Below, piece after piece: positions 52,758 through 60,894 of a stretch of DNA of 64,000 nt. The notes beneath the pieces were generated by a model. That model was given only the letters and a program-made list of their open reading frames with translations, had not been told where the DNA came from and did no database searches. Made by a program: the position numbers and the translations under genes. The first letter of the stretch is position 1. Every line of letters begins with the position of its first letter. The DNA lies in assembly GCF_900130075.1 (NCBI RefSeq), contig NZ_LT671418.1, positions 744,001 through 808,000 of the forward strand. The letters are read 5' to 3'. This stretch comes from Herminiimonas arsenitoxidans. GTDB lineage: Bacteria; Pseudomonadota; Gammaproteobacteria; Burkholderiales; Burkholderiaceae_D.

Positions 52758-54182
52758 ATGAGTAACAACCATATCCCACCTGCCACTTGGGGCGCTCTGT
52801 TGCGTGGGCAAAACGGCTTGCGCGCACTGGCACTGACGGGCGGCGTCGCACTGCATGCCATCAATGTACATATCGTCACGACCGTTTTACCCTCCGTCGT
52901 CCGAGAAATCGGTGGACTGGATTGGTATGCATGGAACACCACCCTGTTTATGGTGGCCTCCATCATAGGTGCGGCTTTTTCGGTGCGCCTGCTGGCGGCG
53001 CTCGGGCCACGTTCGTCTTATCTGTCAGCCTTGCTGATATTTACCGTTGGCTCCGCCGTCTGCGCCATGGCCAGTTCGATGCCCATGATGCTGGCTGGAC
53101 GCAGCATTCAAGGTTTGGGTGGTGGCTTTTTGGCAGCGCTCAGTTATGGTTTGATACGTGTCGTGTTTGAACCACCTCTGTGGCCACGCGCGATTGCACT
53201 GGTATCCGGTATGTGGGGCATCTCCACCTTATGCGGACCGGCAGTCGGCGGTTTGTTCGCAGAAGCAGGTCATTGGCGCTGGGCGTTCTGGACTTTGCTG
53301 CCGATTGCCCTCGCCCAAGCCTCGCTTGTCGCAGTACAGTTGCGCCCGGAAAATCTGGCAACGGTGCCACGCGCTAAAACTGCACCGCCCGTACCGCTAC
53401 AACAAATCGCTTTACTCACCGTGTCAGTCTTGGCTATCGCTGCGGGCAGTCTGTCGCCAGTGCTGTTATGGCAAACCGTGGGAGTGGGCATAGGCTTGCT
53501 GCTTGGTGCCGCGACGATATACTGCGAACGCCGAGCCAGCGTACACATGTTGCCGACGCGCGGCACCGAACTCAGCACGCCGCTGGGCGCGGTGTATGCC
53601 AGTGTTGCCTTGCTGCTGATAGGGATCATGACGGAAATTTTCGTCCCCTACTTCCTGCAAACCTTGCATGGTCACGCGCCATTGACTGCGGGTTACCTGA
53701 CTGCTGCGATGGCTGCCGGTTGGAGCGTAGGTTCGTTGCTGTCGTCTGGGCATAACAATGCAGGCGCGGCACGCATGTTACGGACCGGACCGACCTTGTG
53801 CACGATCAGCTTGATAGCACTGGCCATCCTGATTCCATTTGATCTGGGCTTGCATGTACATCTGCGTACAACGCTGTGCGCAATTGCACTGGCTGGTGTC
53901 GGTGCCGGCGTCGGCATAGGTTGGCCGCATCTGGTGACACGCGTGTTGACACTGGCGCCGCATGGTGAAGAGTCCACTGCTTCTGCTGCAGTAACCACTG
54001 TGCAGCTTTACGGTATGGCAGTCGGTGCGGCGATTGCCGGGTTGGTGGTGAATGCTGCCGGCATAACTTCACCGGGCGGTGTCGCCGGCGCGCAGTCGGC
54101 AGCTGTATGGCTGTTTGCCAGTTTTGCTTTAGCACCAGCTTTGGCAGCATTACTTGCACGCCGTATCACTACACACAATTAA
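52758..54182 (+). CDS. MFS multidrug-type transporter
   Basis: 474 residues with ~14 hydrophobic helices (DHA2/EmrB-like). Motif C-type glycine/proline runs such as GMWGISTLCGPAVGGLFAE and motif D1-like GRSIQGLGGGFLAALSYGLI are visible. Start ATG 52758 follows GAGGAAA; the longer frame from 52647 runs back through the operator and regulator gene and is rejected. It diverges from the SufR-like gene. A strong hairpin follows the stop. The substrate is unknown. Confidence 0.88.
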   Translation: MSNNHIPPATWGALLRGQNGLRALALTGGVALHAINVHIVTTVLPSVVREIGGLDWYAWNTTLFMVASIIGAAFSVRLLAALGPRSSYLSALLIFTVGSAVCAMASSMPMMLAGRSIQGLGGGFLAALSYGLIRVVFEPPLWPRAIALVSGMWGISTLCGPAVGGLFAEAGHWRWAFWTLLPIALAQASLVAVQLRPENLATVPRAKTAPPVPLQQIALLTVSVLAIAAGSLSPVLLWQTVGVGIGLLLGAATIYCERRASVHMLPTRGTELSTPLGAVYASVALLLIGIMTEIFVPYFLQTLHGHAPLTAGYLTAAMAAGWSVGSLLSSGHNNAGAARMLRTGPTLCTISLIALAILIPFDLGLHVHLRTTLCAIALAGVGAGVGIGWPHLVTRVLTLAPHGEESTASAAVTTVQLYGMAVGAAIAGLVVNAAGITSPGGVAGAQSAAVWLFASFALAPALAALLARRITTHN

Positions 54183-54184
54183 TA

Positions 54185-54216
54185 AAGCGGTGTTGCCTGA
54201 CTAGGCAACACCGCTT
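54185..54216. terminator. Bidirectional hairpin between convergent MFS and lactate dehydrogenase genes
   Basis: AAGCGGTGTTGCC (54185-54197) pairs perfectly with GGCAACACCGCTT (54204-54216) around 6 bases, 3 bp after the MFS stop and 21 bp after the lldD stop. U-runs are minimal, but stem strength and placement suit shared termination. Confidence 0.75.
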
Positions 54217-54237
54217 CAAATGCAGAACAAACAAAGA

Positions 54238-55383
54238 TTAGTAAGTGCCTGGGATCAGGATGTTTTTGTCGACTCGCTTCACGTCCGTCAGGCCGCAAAA
54301 CGCCATCGTCAAATCAAGTTCGTTTTCAATAATCTCCAGGCATCTGGTGACGCCTTCTTCGCCCATCGCACCCAAGCCGTACAAAAACGAGCGACCGATG
54401 TAGACGCCTTTCGCGCCTAAAGCGATCGCCTTGATCACGTCTTGGCCGGAACGTATGCCGCCATCCATTTGTACTTCAATTTGATCACCGACTGCATCGA
54501 CAATGCTAGGCAGCGCAGCAATGCTGGACAAAGCGCCATCCAATTGACGACCACCGTGATTGGAAACTATCAGCGCATCCGCACCGCTCTCCACCGCGAG
54601 TCGCGCATCTTCTGCATCCATGATGCCTTTGATGATCAGCTTGCCGCCCCAGCGCTGCTTGATCCATTCCACGTCTTTCCATGACAGCGCCAGATCAAAT
54701 TGCTGCGATGTCCATGCCGACAACGACGACATATCCGATACATCGCTGGCATGACCGACGATATTGCCAAAGCTGCGACGTTTGGTGCCCAGCATGCCCA
54801 TGCACCAGCGCGGCTTGGTCATCATGTTCAGGATGTTGGCAATGGTCAGCTTCGGTGGTGCAGACAAACCATTTTTCAAATCCTTGTGGCGTTGGCCCAG
54901 TATCTGCAAATCCAGCGTCAAAACCAGCGCAGCGCAATTTGCTGCTTTCGCTCTATCGATCAAGCGTTCGATGAATGCACGATCCTTCATCACATACAGC
55001 TGAAACCAGAACGGCTTGCTGGTATGCGCTGCGATATCTTCGATAGAGCAAATACTCATCGTTGATAAAGTAAATGGAACGCCAAATTTTTCAGCGGCTT
55101 TGGCTGCCAGAATCTCACCGTCGGCATGCTGCATACCGGTCAAGCCAGTTGGAGCAATCGCAACCGGCATACGTACTTCTTGCCCGACCATCGTGGTTTT
55201 GAGCGTGCGATTTTCCATATTCACGGCAACACGCTGGCGAAACTTCATCTTCGCAAAATCGCTGCTATTGGCGCGATAAGTCGATTCCGTCCACGAGCCG
55301 GAATCGGCGTAATCGTAGAACATGCGGGGAACGCGCTTCTGCGCCAGTACGCGCAAATCTTCGATATTGGTGATGACCGCCAT
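54238..55383 (-). CDS. lldD: FMN-dependent L-lactate dehydrogenase (alpha-hydroxy-acid oxidase family)
   Basis: 381 residues, membrane-associated flavoenzyme oxidising L-lactate to pyruvate with electrons to quinone. FMN and substrate marks are MFYDYADSGSWTE near the N-terminus, APTGLTGMQH, FQLYVMKDR, LTLDLQILGQRHKDLKNG, and the catalytic H276/R279 in SNHGGRQLDG (H275 in E. coli), then DGGIRSGQDV and GRSFLYGLGA. Other members of the family act on glycolate or mandelate, so the exact acid is likely but not certain. An upstream AT-rich region of ~370 bp holds two palindromes. Confidence 0.88.
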   Translation of the reverse strand: MAVITNIEDLRVLAQKRVPRMFYDYADSGSWTESTYRANSSDFAKMKFRQRVAVNMENRTLKTTMVGQEVRMPVAIAPTGLTGMQHADGEILAAKAAEKFGVPFTLSTMSICSIEDIAAHTSKPFWFQLYVMKDRAFIERLIDRAKAANCAALVLTLDLQILGQRHKDLKNGLSAPPKLTIANILNMMTKPRWCMGMLGTKRRSFGNIVGHASDVSDMSSLSAWTSQQFDLALSWKDVEWIKQRWGGKLIIKGIMDAEDARLAVESGADALIVSNHGGRQLDGALSSIAALPSIVDAVGDQIEVQMDGGIRSGQDVIKAIALGAKGVYIGRSFLYGLGAMGEEGVTRCLEIIENELDLTMAFCGLTDVKRVDKNILIPGTY

Positions 55384-55757
55384 GAATAAGTCTCCTTTTT
55401 AAACGATCAATTCAGATTGATTCGCTGGATGTGTGCATCAGATTCGTGATTTTTCCACATGGCATTCTATTTCCTCCTTGTCTGCTTTGAGTTGAATGTT
55501 TTTAACCGATACGCCTACATTTGGCTCAAGCGGCTTTCCCATACCTGATTTTGATCCTTAAGAACATAAGAGCGCTCTTGAGAAAGCCGTCAAATATATG
55601 TTGCGTTTGATATGCAACATATTTAAACTTCTCCCCTTGAAACGCCTGTTTCGTATTAAATAGGCATGCACAATCAATTCACCGCAACTTTATAAAACAG
55701 CGCCAGCCAAGCGCCCTGTGATGTAATGCCGGATCAAGTATTTTTGCTAGGAGCAGT
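55384..55757. other. Divergent promoter region with two palindromes, lldD/HPP
   Basis: 374 bp without a gene. AAGAGCGCTCTT (55568-55579) is a perfect 12-bp palindrome. ATATGTTGC (55596-55604) and GCAACATAT (55614-55622) form a 9-bp dyad with a 9-base spacer. The region is AT-rich and presumably holds promoters for both neighbours; no adjacent regulator gene explains the sites. Confidence 0.6.
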
Positions 55758-56939
55758 ATGGTTCAATCGGCATGGAAGTCGCTACTTCATTTGTTCCCTA
55801 CTCCAGGCACAGTCGATCGCTTTGAAAAAATGCGCGCCTGCGCTGGCGCATTGTTTGGCATCGTTCTGACCGGTCTTTGCACTTATTTCATATTGGGCAA
55901 GGACATACACGCAGCCTGGCTGATCGCGCCTATGGGCGCATCATCAGTCTTACTGTTCGCCGTTCCTGCCAGTCCTTTGGCGCAACCATGGTCCATCATG
56001 GGCGGCAATTTCTTCGCGGCCTTGATCGGCGTTACCTGTGCCAAACTGATAGACGAACCAATATTGGCCGCCGGCCTTGCCGCCTCGCTTGCAATCGCCG
56101 CCATGTTTGCCTTCCGCTGCATTCATCCGCCTAGCGGTGCGGTTGCCCTGACCGCCGTATTGGGCGGACCGGCAGTACATGCGATGGGATACAGCTTCGT
56201 ACTGATGCCGGTCCTTCTTAATTCTCTGTTGCTCTTGTTGACTGCCTTGTTCTACAACAATGCAACCGGTCGCCGTTATCCGCATCGCCCCTTGCCCGAC
56301 AACAGTAATAAGCACAAGACCTCGGACGTCGCTCCAACCGAACGCATAGGCATCGCACCGCAAGATCTGGATGCAGTGCTGACGCGTTACAACCAGGTGC
56401 TCGATATCAGTCGTGACGATCTCGAAGCCATCATGCTGCAGACAGAAATGCAGGCATACCGTCGACGCTTGGGTGAAACGCTCTGCTCCAGCATCATGTC
56501 GAAAGACGTCGTGACGGTTGAGTTCGGCACCGAACTTGGTGCAGCATGGACACTGCTCAAGGAACATGATCTGACCGCGCTACCTGTCATCGACAGAGGC
56601 CGACATGTCATCGGCATTATCACCAAGGCCGACTTCCTGAAGCATGCCGAGATCGAACCACATGAAGGCCTGGCTGAGCGATTAACGCATTTGATCCGTC
56701 CTTCACAACTGACGCATACCGAGAAGCATGAAGTCGTTGGCCAAATCATGACCACAGAGGTCTACACCGCCAATGCAGATCAATCCATTCTTGATTTGGT
56801 GCCTCTGATGTCCGATGCTGAATTGCATCAAATGCCCGTGATCGATGCACGTGGTCGTCTGGTTGGCATGATCTCGCAAACCGACATGATAGCTGCGCTG
56901 TACGAGCACAGCCTTGCAAGTGAATACGTAAATCGCTAA
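55758..56939 (+). CDS. HPP-family membrane protein with C-terminal CBS pair
   Basis: 393 residues. The first ~180 residues contain four to five TM helices with the family signature FRCIHPPSGAVALTAVLGG. A cytoplasmic linker leads to two CBS motifs (~245-385: MSKDVVTVEFGTEL; MTTEVYTANADQSIL; VGMISQTDMIAAL), which bind adenosyl ligands. Some HPP proteins transport nitrite; the CBS pair may gate transport according to energy state (inference). AGGAG lies 7 bases before the ATG. The PAS-protein gene follows after 29 bp. Confidence 0.87.
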   Translation: MVQSAWKSLLHLFPTPGTVDRFEKMRACAGALFGIVLTGLCTYFILGKDIHAAWLIAPMGASSVLLFAVPASPLAQPWSIMGGNFFAALIGVTCAKLIDEPILAAGLAASLAIAAMFAFRCIHPPSGAVALTAVLGGPAVHAMGYSFVLMPVLLNSLLLLLTALFYNNATGRRYPHRPLPDNSNKHKTSDVAPTERIGIAPQDLDAVLTRYNQVLDISRDDLEAIMLQTEMQAYRRRLGETLCSSIMSKDVVTVEFGTELGAAWTLLKEHDLTALPVIDRGRHVIGIITKADFLKHAEIEPHEGLAERLTHLIRPSQLTHTEKHEVVGQIMTTEVYTANADQSILDLVPLMSDAELHQMPVIDARGRLVGMISQTDMIAALYEHSLASEYVNR

Positions 56940-56968
56940 TTTGATTCAGCCGTAACCAGGAGAAAAGA

Positions 56969-57439
56969 ATGCAAACCACGAATGACGCTATCAATTTGGC
57001 CCTGTCCAAAGCCATCGTAGATCAAGCCCCGGATGCCATCATCTTCGCTGATCCTAGCGGCAAGATCATAATTTGGAATAGCGGCGCAGAAAGAATCTTC
57101 GGCCACAAGGCGGCAGACGTCATGGGCGGCCCGCTGGATATCATCATCCCGGAACAACTGTCGCAGGGTCATCACAACGGCTTTAACCATGCGATGTCTT
57201 CCGGCGAGATGAAGTATGCCGACAAGGTACTGACTACGCGCTCCATGCACAAAGATGGCACTCGCATCTACGTCGATATGAGTTTCGGTTTTGTGCGTGA
57301 TGAAGCAGGAAAAATTTTAGGTGCACTTGCTATTGCCAGAGACATCACCGAACGTCAGGCCAATGACAGAGCACAGCGTCTGCGCATCGCTGAACTGGAA
57401 AAAGCACTGCAGGAAAAATCTGGAACAGATGGCAAATAA
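56969..57439 (+). CDS. Stand-alone PAS-domain protein
   Basis: 156 residues: one PAS fold (~10-130) with IVDQAPDAIIFADPSGKIIIWNSGAERIFGH and a PAC end (LGALAIARDITERQ), then a short C-terminal coiled coil. No output domain is present, so it probably signals by protein contact. The HPP-CBS gene is 29 bp upstream and a good terminator follows, so the two form an operon. Ligand or cofactor not evident; a heme-ligating His cannot be assigned by eye. Confidence 0.85.
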   Translation: MQTTNDAINLALSKAIVDQAPDAIIFADPSGKIIIWNSGAERIFGHKAADVMGGPLDIIIPEQLSQGHHNGFNHAMSSGEMKYADKVLTTRSMHKDGTRIYVDMSFGFVRDEAGKILGALAIARDITERQANDRAQRLRIAELEKALQEKSGTDGK

Positions 57440-57455
57440 GTTTTAGCGTCATCAT

Positions 57456-57496
57456 AAAAACGGCAACCAGGCTATCAACCTTGTTGCCGTTTTTTG
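57456..57496 (+). terminator. Intrinsic terminator after PAS gene
   Basis: CGGCAAC (57461-57467) and GTTGCCG (57483-57489) form the stem; preceding A-run and following T7 make it usable for both strands, so it may also end the ClC transcript arriving from the other side. Confidence 0.85.
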
Positions 57497-57513
57497 TTAT
57501 TCAGCAAGAGACA

Positions 57514-59253
57514 TCAAGCCTTGAACAGACGTTCCCTCACATGTTCTTCATGGAAGGCTGTATGCGACGGTTTGAGCAAATCGCTACGACTGATAACTCC
57601 TATCAATCGCTTCGACTCCTTATCTGCCAGCACCGGCAATCTCTCGACATGCTGGATCGCCATGCGCCGTCCTACGACCTGACAAGTTTCTGTCGGCAAG
57701 GCAAATTTCAACGGTACATTTTCAAACAAGACAGCAAGTGAGTGATCCTTGCTGTGCGCAGCAACCAGCGTCAGCAGCAATTCCCTGTCGAGCATGCCCA
57801 GCAATGCGCCCTGTTCATTCACAACCGGGAAGCTGCGATGCTTCTGATCCAGGTCAAAGTATTGCTGTGCGACCTCACGCAGAGTAAGGTTTGCGGCAAT
57901 GCTGATCACTTCAGTTGACATCACTTCACTGACAAAAGCACGCTCTTGCGGATCAACACTGTATTCGCGATAGATATGCAAACCTCTACGCGCGATTTTC
58001 TCTGTCATGATCGAGCGTCGCATCACCAGCACGGTGAAGCCGTATGACACACCAGTCGCCAGCAACAAAGGCAGCAAGGCATTGAAGTCACCAGTCAAAC
58101 CCAAGGCAAAGATCGCTGCAGTCAGCGGTGCACCCAACACGCCAGCCAACACTGCAGCCATGCACACCAACGGCCACAAAGTCGGATCGCTGCCTGGCAC
58201 CAGATTCGCAATCACTGCACCCAAGCCCGCGCCCAACATTAGCAAAGGTGCCAGCACGCCACCAGATGTACCCGAACCGAGCGCGACCACCCAGATGATC
58301 ATCTTGACCAGTAACAGAGACAAAGCGACTGATAACACAATATGATTGTTTAACAGATCAGAGATCACGTCATAGCCGACACCCAGCGCACGTGGCTGAA
58401 AGTAGCCGCCTATGCCGACTACTAATCCACCTATCGCCGGCCACCACATCCAATGCACTGGTAACTTGCCGAACAAGTCTTCGACGCGATACAAAGCCAG
58501 CGACATGGTTGCGGACAACATGCCACTCAGCAAACCCGCCACGATGCAAATCCCGAATGCGGTCAAGCCAACAGGTGCTGTATGAATCGGGAACAAAGGT
58601 CCGGAATCCAACAACAAGGGACGACAGAAAGCCGCCACTGCACAGGCCAGTATCACCGGCAACAAACTACGTGGTCGCCATTCAAACAAGAGCAATTCAA
58701 CCGCCAACAAAACCGCGGCAACCGGCGTGCCGAACACAGCTGTCATACCGGCTGTAGCGCCCGCCACCAGCAAGGTTTTTCTTTCAGCCGCACTGATGGA
58801 AAAGTTTTGTGCGATCAGCGAACCGATGGCACCGCCCGTCATGATGATGGGACCTTCCGCACCGAAAGGACCGCCACTGCCGATCACGATGCCTGAGGTC
58901 AAAGGCTTGAGCACTGCGACCTTGGGGGACATCTGACTTTTACGAAACAGTATCGCTTCTATCGCTTCCGGGATGCCGTGACCACGCACTTTATCGGAGC
59001 CATAGCGTGCGATCAAACCCGCAATCAAACCACCGATCACCGGCAGCGCTATCACCCACACACCCAGTGTATTTGTCGCAGGCGAGCGATCCTCGAACGA
59101 GAATGTCTGGAAGAAGAAAAGATTGGTGAAGAAGTGTATCGAGTTAAGTAATACATAAGCAGCAACCGTACTGATCGCACCGATCACAATCGCGATGGCA
59201 CACAGTAAGAGAACTCGTTTATCCGGAGAAAAATCACGTTGATGAGCACGCAT
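57514..59253 (-). CDS. ClC-family chloride channel/antiporter with C-terminal CBS pair
   Basis: 579 residues, ~11 membrane helices. Selectivity motifs are GHGIP (91-95, where E. coli ClC has GSGIP), GAEGP (131-135, with gating Glu133), and SGTSGGVLAP further on. The helix AVELLLFEW holds the position of the proton-path glutamate. Two CBS domains (~445-575) end the chain. Start ATG 59253 (MRAHQRDF) lies 4 bp after the MarR stop; the frame's longer form overlaps that gene and is rejected. Whether it is a channel or H+/Cl- exchanger is unsettled; both glutamates favour an exchanger. Confidence 0.9.
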   Translation of the reverse strand: MRAHQRDFSPDKRVLLLCAIAIVIGAISTVAAYVLLNSIHFFTNLFFFQTFSFEDRSPATNTLGVWVIALPVIGGLIAGLIARYGSDKVRGHGIPEAIEAILFRKSQMSPKVAVLKPLTSGIVIGSGGPFGAEGPIIMTGGAIGSLIAQNFSISAAERKTLLVAGATAGMTAVFGTPVAAVLLAVELLLFEWRPRSLLPVILACAVAAFCRPLLLDSGPLFPIHTAPVGLTAFGICIVAGLLSGMLSATMSLALYRVEDLFGKLPVHWMWWPAIGGLVVGIGGYFQPRALGVGYDVISDLLNNHIVLSVALSLLLVKMIIWVVALGSGTSGGVLAPLLMLGAGLGAVIANLVPGSDPTLWPLVCMAAVLAGVLGAPLTAAIFALGLTGDFNALLPLLLATGVSYGFTVLVMRRSIMTEKIARRGLHIYREYSVDPQERAFVSEVMSTEVISIAANLTLREVAQQYFDLDQKHRSFPVVNEQGALLGMLDRELLLTLVAAHSKDHSLAVLFENVPLKFALPTETCQVVGRRMAIQHVERLPVLADKESKRLIGVISRSDLLKPSHTAFHEEHVRERLFKA

Positions 59254-59257
59254 GATC

Positions 59258-59692
59258 TTAAGCTGCGCCTTCACTGTCGTTGAAAGCGGAAATGCGCGCC
59301 ACCTTGAACACATTGGATAAAGAGCGCAATTCATTGCGATGCAACTCAGCCAGGTGACGCAATTGCTTCTCGCCAACAGCCGTCAGTCGCACACACACCT
59401 GTCTCCTGTCCTCCACACCTGATGAGCGCGTCACAAGACCAGCTTTTTCACAGCGCGATATCAAGGCCACCGCGCCATGATGCTGAATCTGCAAGCGCTC
59501 TGCCAACTGCCCTATCGTCGCCCAGTCTTGTCCAGGAAAACCTTTGATGTGCAGCAACACAAGGTAATGCAGCGGCGTCAGGCCCGCACTCTGCGCAGCA
59601 TCTTCACTGAACTTGAGAAAGCGGCGCAATTGATAACGAAATTCAGAAAGAGCTTCGTACTCAGCTTGTTCAAGGGATGCAGAATCCGACAT
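59258..59692 (-). CDS. MarR-family regulator
   Basis: 144 residues with the MarR winged helix: GLTPLHYLVLLHIKG, recognition region TIGQLAERLQIQHHGAVALISRCEKAGLV, and wing SSGVEDRRQVCVRLT (DxR). It is co-transcribed with the ClC gene downstream (4 bp gap), so it may control anion transport or stress response. Start 59692 (MSDSASLEQ) is preferred over 59725 for family length; the ribosome site is weak in both. Confidence 0.85.
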   Translation of the reverse strand: MSDSASLEQAEYEALSEFRYQLRRFLKFSEDAAQSAGLTPLHYLVLLHIKGFPGQDWATIGQLAERLQIQHHGAVALISRCEKAGLVTRSSGVEDRRQVCVRLTAVGEKQLRHLAELHRNELRSLSNVFKVARISAFNDSEGAA

Positions 59693-59813
59693 GAAATGCG
59701 TCCAATACCAAAAGATCGAAAACACAAATCATATCATATTGTGATGTATTTCCTAAAATGGCCCAGACACTCCTGCTCTCGTCACAACAAACCCGCCACA
59801 TGAATACCAGAAT

Positions 59814-59843
59814 GTAAAAAACCCGACTATTGAGCCGGGTTTT
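59814..59843 (-). terminator. Terminator of the minus-strand catabolic operon
   Basis: Arms AAAACCCG (59818-59825) and CGGGTTTT (59836-59843). On the minus strand the stem runs into six T residues, 44 bp after the TctC stop. Confidence 0.75.
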
Positions 59844-59886
59844 ATTGTCCGCCGATGCTTTATGAAAATTCACATGAACATCGAAC

Positions 59887-60852
59887 TTACTCTGCCTTCG
59901 CGCCTGCTGCCTTGATGACTGGGTCCCATCGTTTAATTTCAGCCGCCGTGTGCTGACGCAAAGCTTCAGGCTTAAGCCGATCGCCCTGAGGAATGACGAT
60001 ACCCATTTCAGTGAAGCGCTTGATTAAATTGGGATCATTGAACGCATCGCGTATCGCCTTGTTCAGGCGCTCAACGACGGCAGGCGGCGTACCTTTAGGC
60101 GCATAAACGCCATGCCACACCGCAAGCTCAAAACCTGGCAGTCCTGACTCGTTGAATGTAGGAACTTCCGGCATGGTCGAAATACGCTCTTTCGTCGCCA
60201 TTGCATAGGCTTTCAACATGCCCGACTTGATATAGGAACCTGTAGCGATCGGCTGGTCGCAGATCAAATCCACGTTGCCAGCGATCAGATCCTGCAAGGC
60301 TGGGCCTGTGCCGCGATAAGGAACCATCGTTACCGTTGTGCTGGCGGTCTGATTGAACAGCATGGCGCAAAGATGGGACGTGGCTCCTATACCTGCATGC
60401 GAGAACTTGACCTCTCCCGGCTTGCTCTTCATGTACTTGATCAGTTCAGTCACGGTGGTGGGCGCAAAGCTCTTGTTGCGCACCAGGATCATGGGTACAT
60501 CACCGACCAGCGCAATCGGCTCCAGATCCTTGTTCACATCGAAAGGCAGTTTGCTGTACAAGGCGGGAGCCGTGGCGATACCCATGTTGTGCAGCAAGAC
60601 GGTATAGCCGTCATTGGGCGCGCGTACTACCTTGCCGGTTCCTATGGTGCCACCAGCACCTCCTGCGCTATCCACGATTACCGGCTGCCCGAGGCTATGT
60701 GCCATGGATGCTGCAAGTATGCGTGCCAACGCATCGGTGGACCCGCCTGCCGCGTAGGGAACAATAATAGTGATAGGTTTAGTCGGAAATGCCATTGCCG
60801 TCGAAGCGATCACCAGCGTCGCGGCAAGAATAATTTTTTTCAGATTGCGCAT
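59887..60852 (-). CDS. Tripartite tricarboxylate transporter receptor (TctC/Bug family)
   Basis: Periplasmic solute-binding protein of 321 residues. Signal peptide KKIILAATLVIASTAMAF with cleavage near residue 21. The Bug family marks ITIIVPYAAGGSTDALARILA and GAGGTIGTGKVVRAPNDGYTVLL are clear, and PYRGTGPALQDLIAGNVDLICDQ follows. GGAG 6 bases upstream sets the start at 60852. It is the last gene of an operon encoding an aldehyde dehydrogenase and a hydroxyacid dehydrogenase, so the ligand is likely a carboxylic acid feeding them. No TctA/TctB membrane genes are here; Bug receptors often rely on distant ones. Confidence 0.92.
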   Translation of the reverse strand: MRNLKKIILAATLVIASTAMAFPTKPITIIVPYAAGGSTDALARILAASMAHSLGQPVIVDSAGGAGGTIGTGKVVRAPNDGYTVLLHNMGIATAPALYSKLPFDVNKDLEPIALVGDVPMILVRNKSFAPTTVTELIKYMKSKPGEVKFSHAGIGATSHLCAMLFNQTASTTVTMVPYRGTGPALQDLIAGNVDLICDQPIATGSYIKSGMLKAYAMATKERISTMPEVPTFNESGLPGFELAVWHGVYAPKGTPPAVVERLNKAIRDAFNDPNLIKRFTEMGIVIPQGDRLKPEALRQHTAAEIKRWDPVIKAAGAKAE

Positions 60853-60894
60853 TGTTGTCTCCAATATGTTTTAACAGCTCATGCCTTGGCTCTT

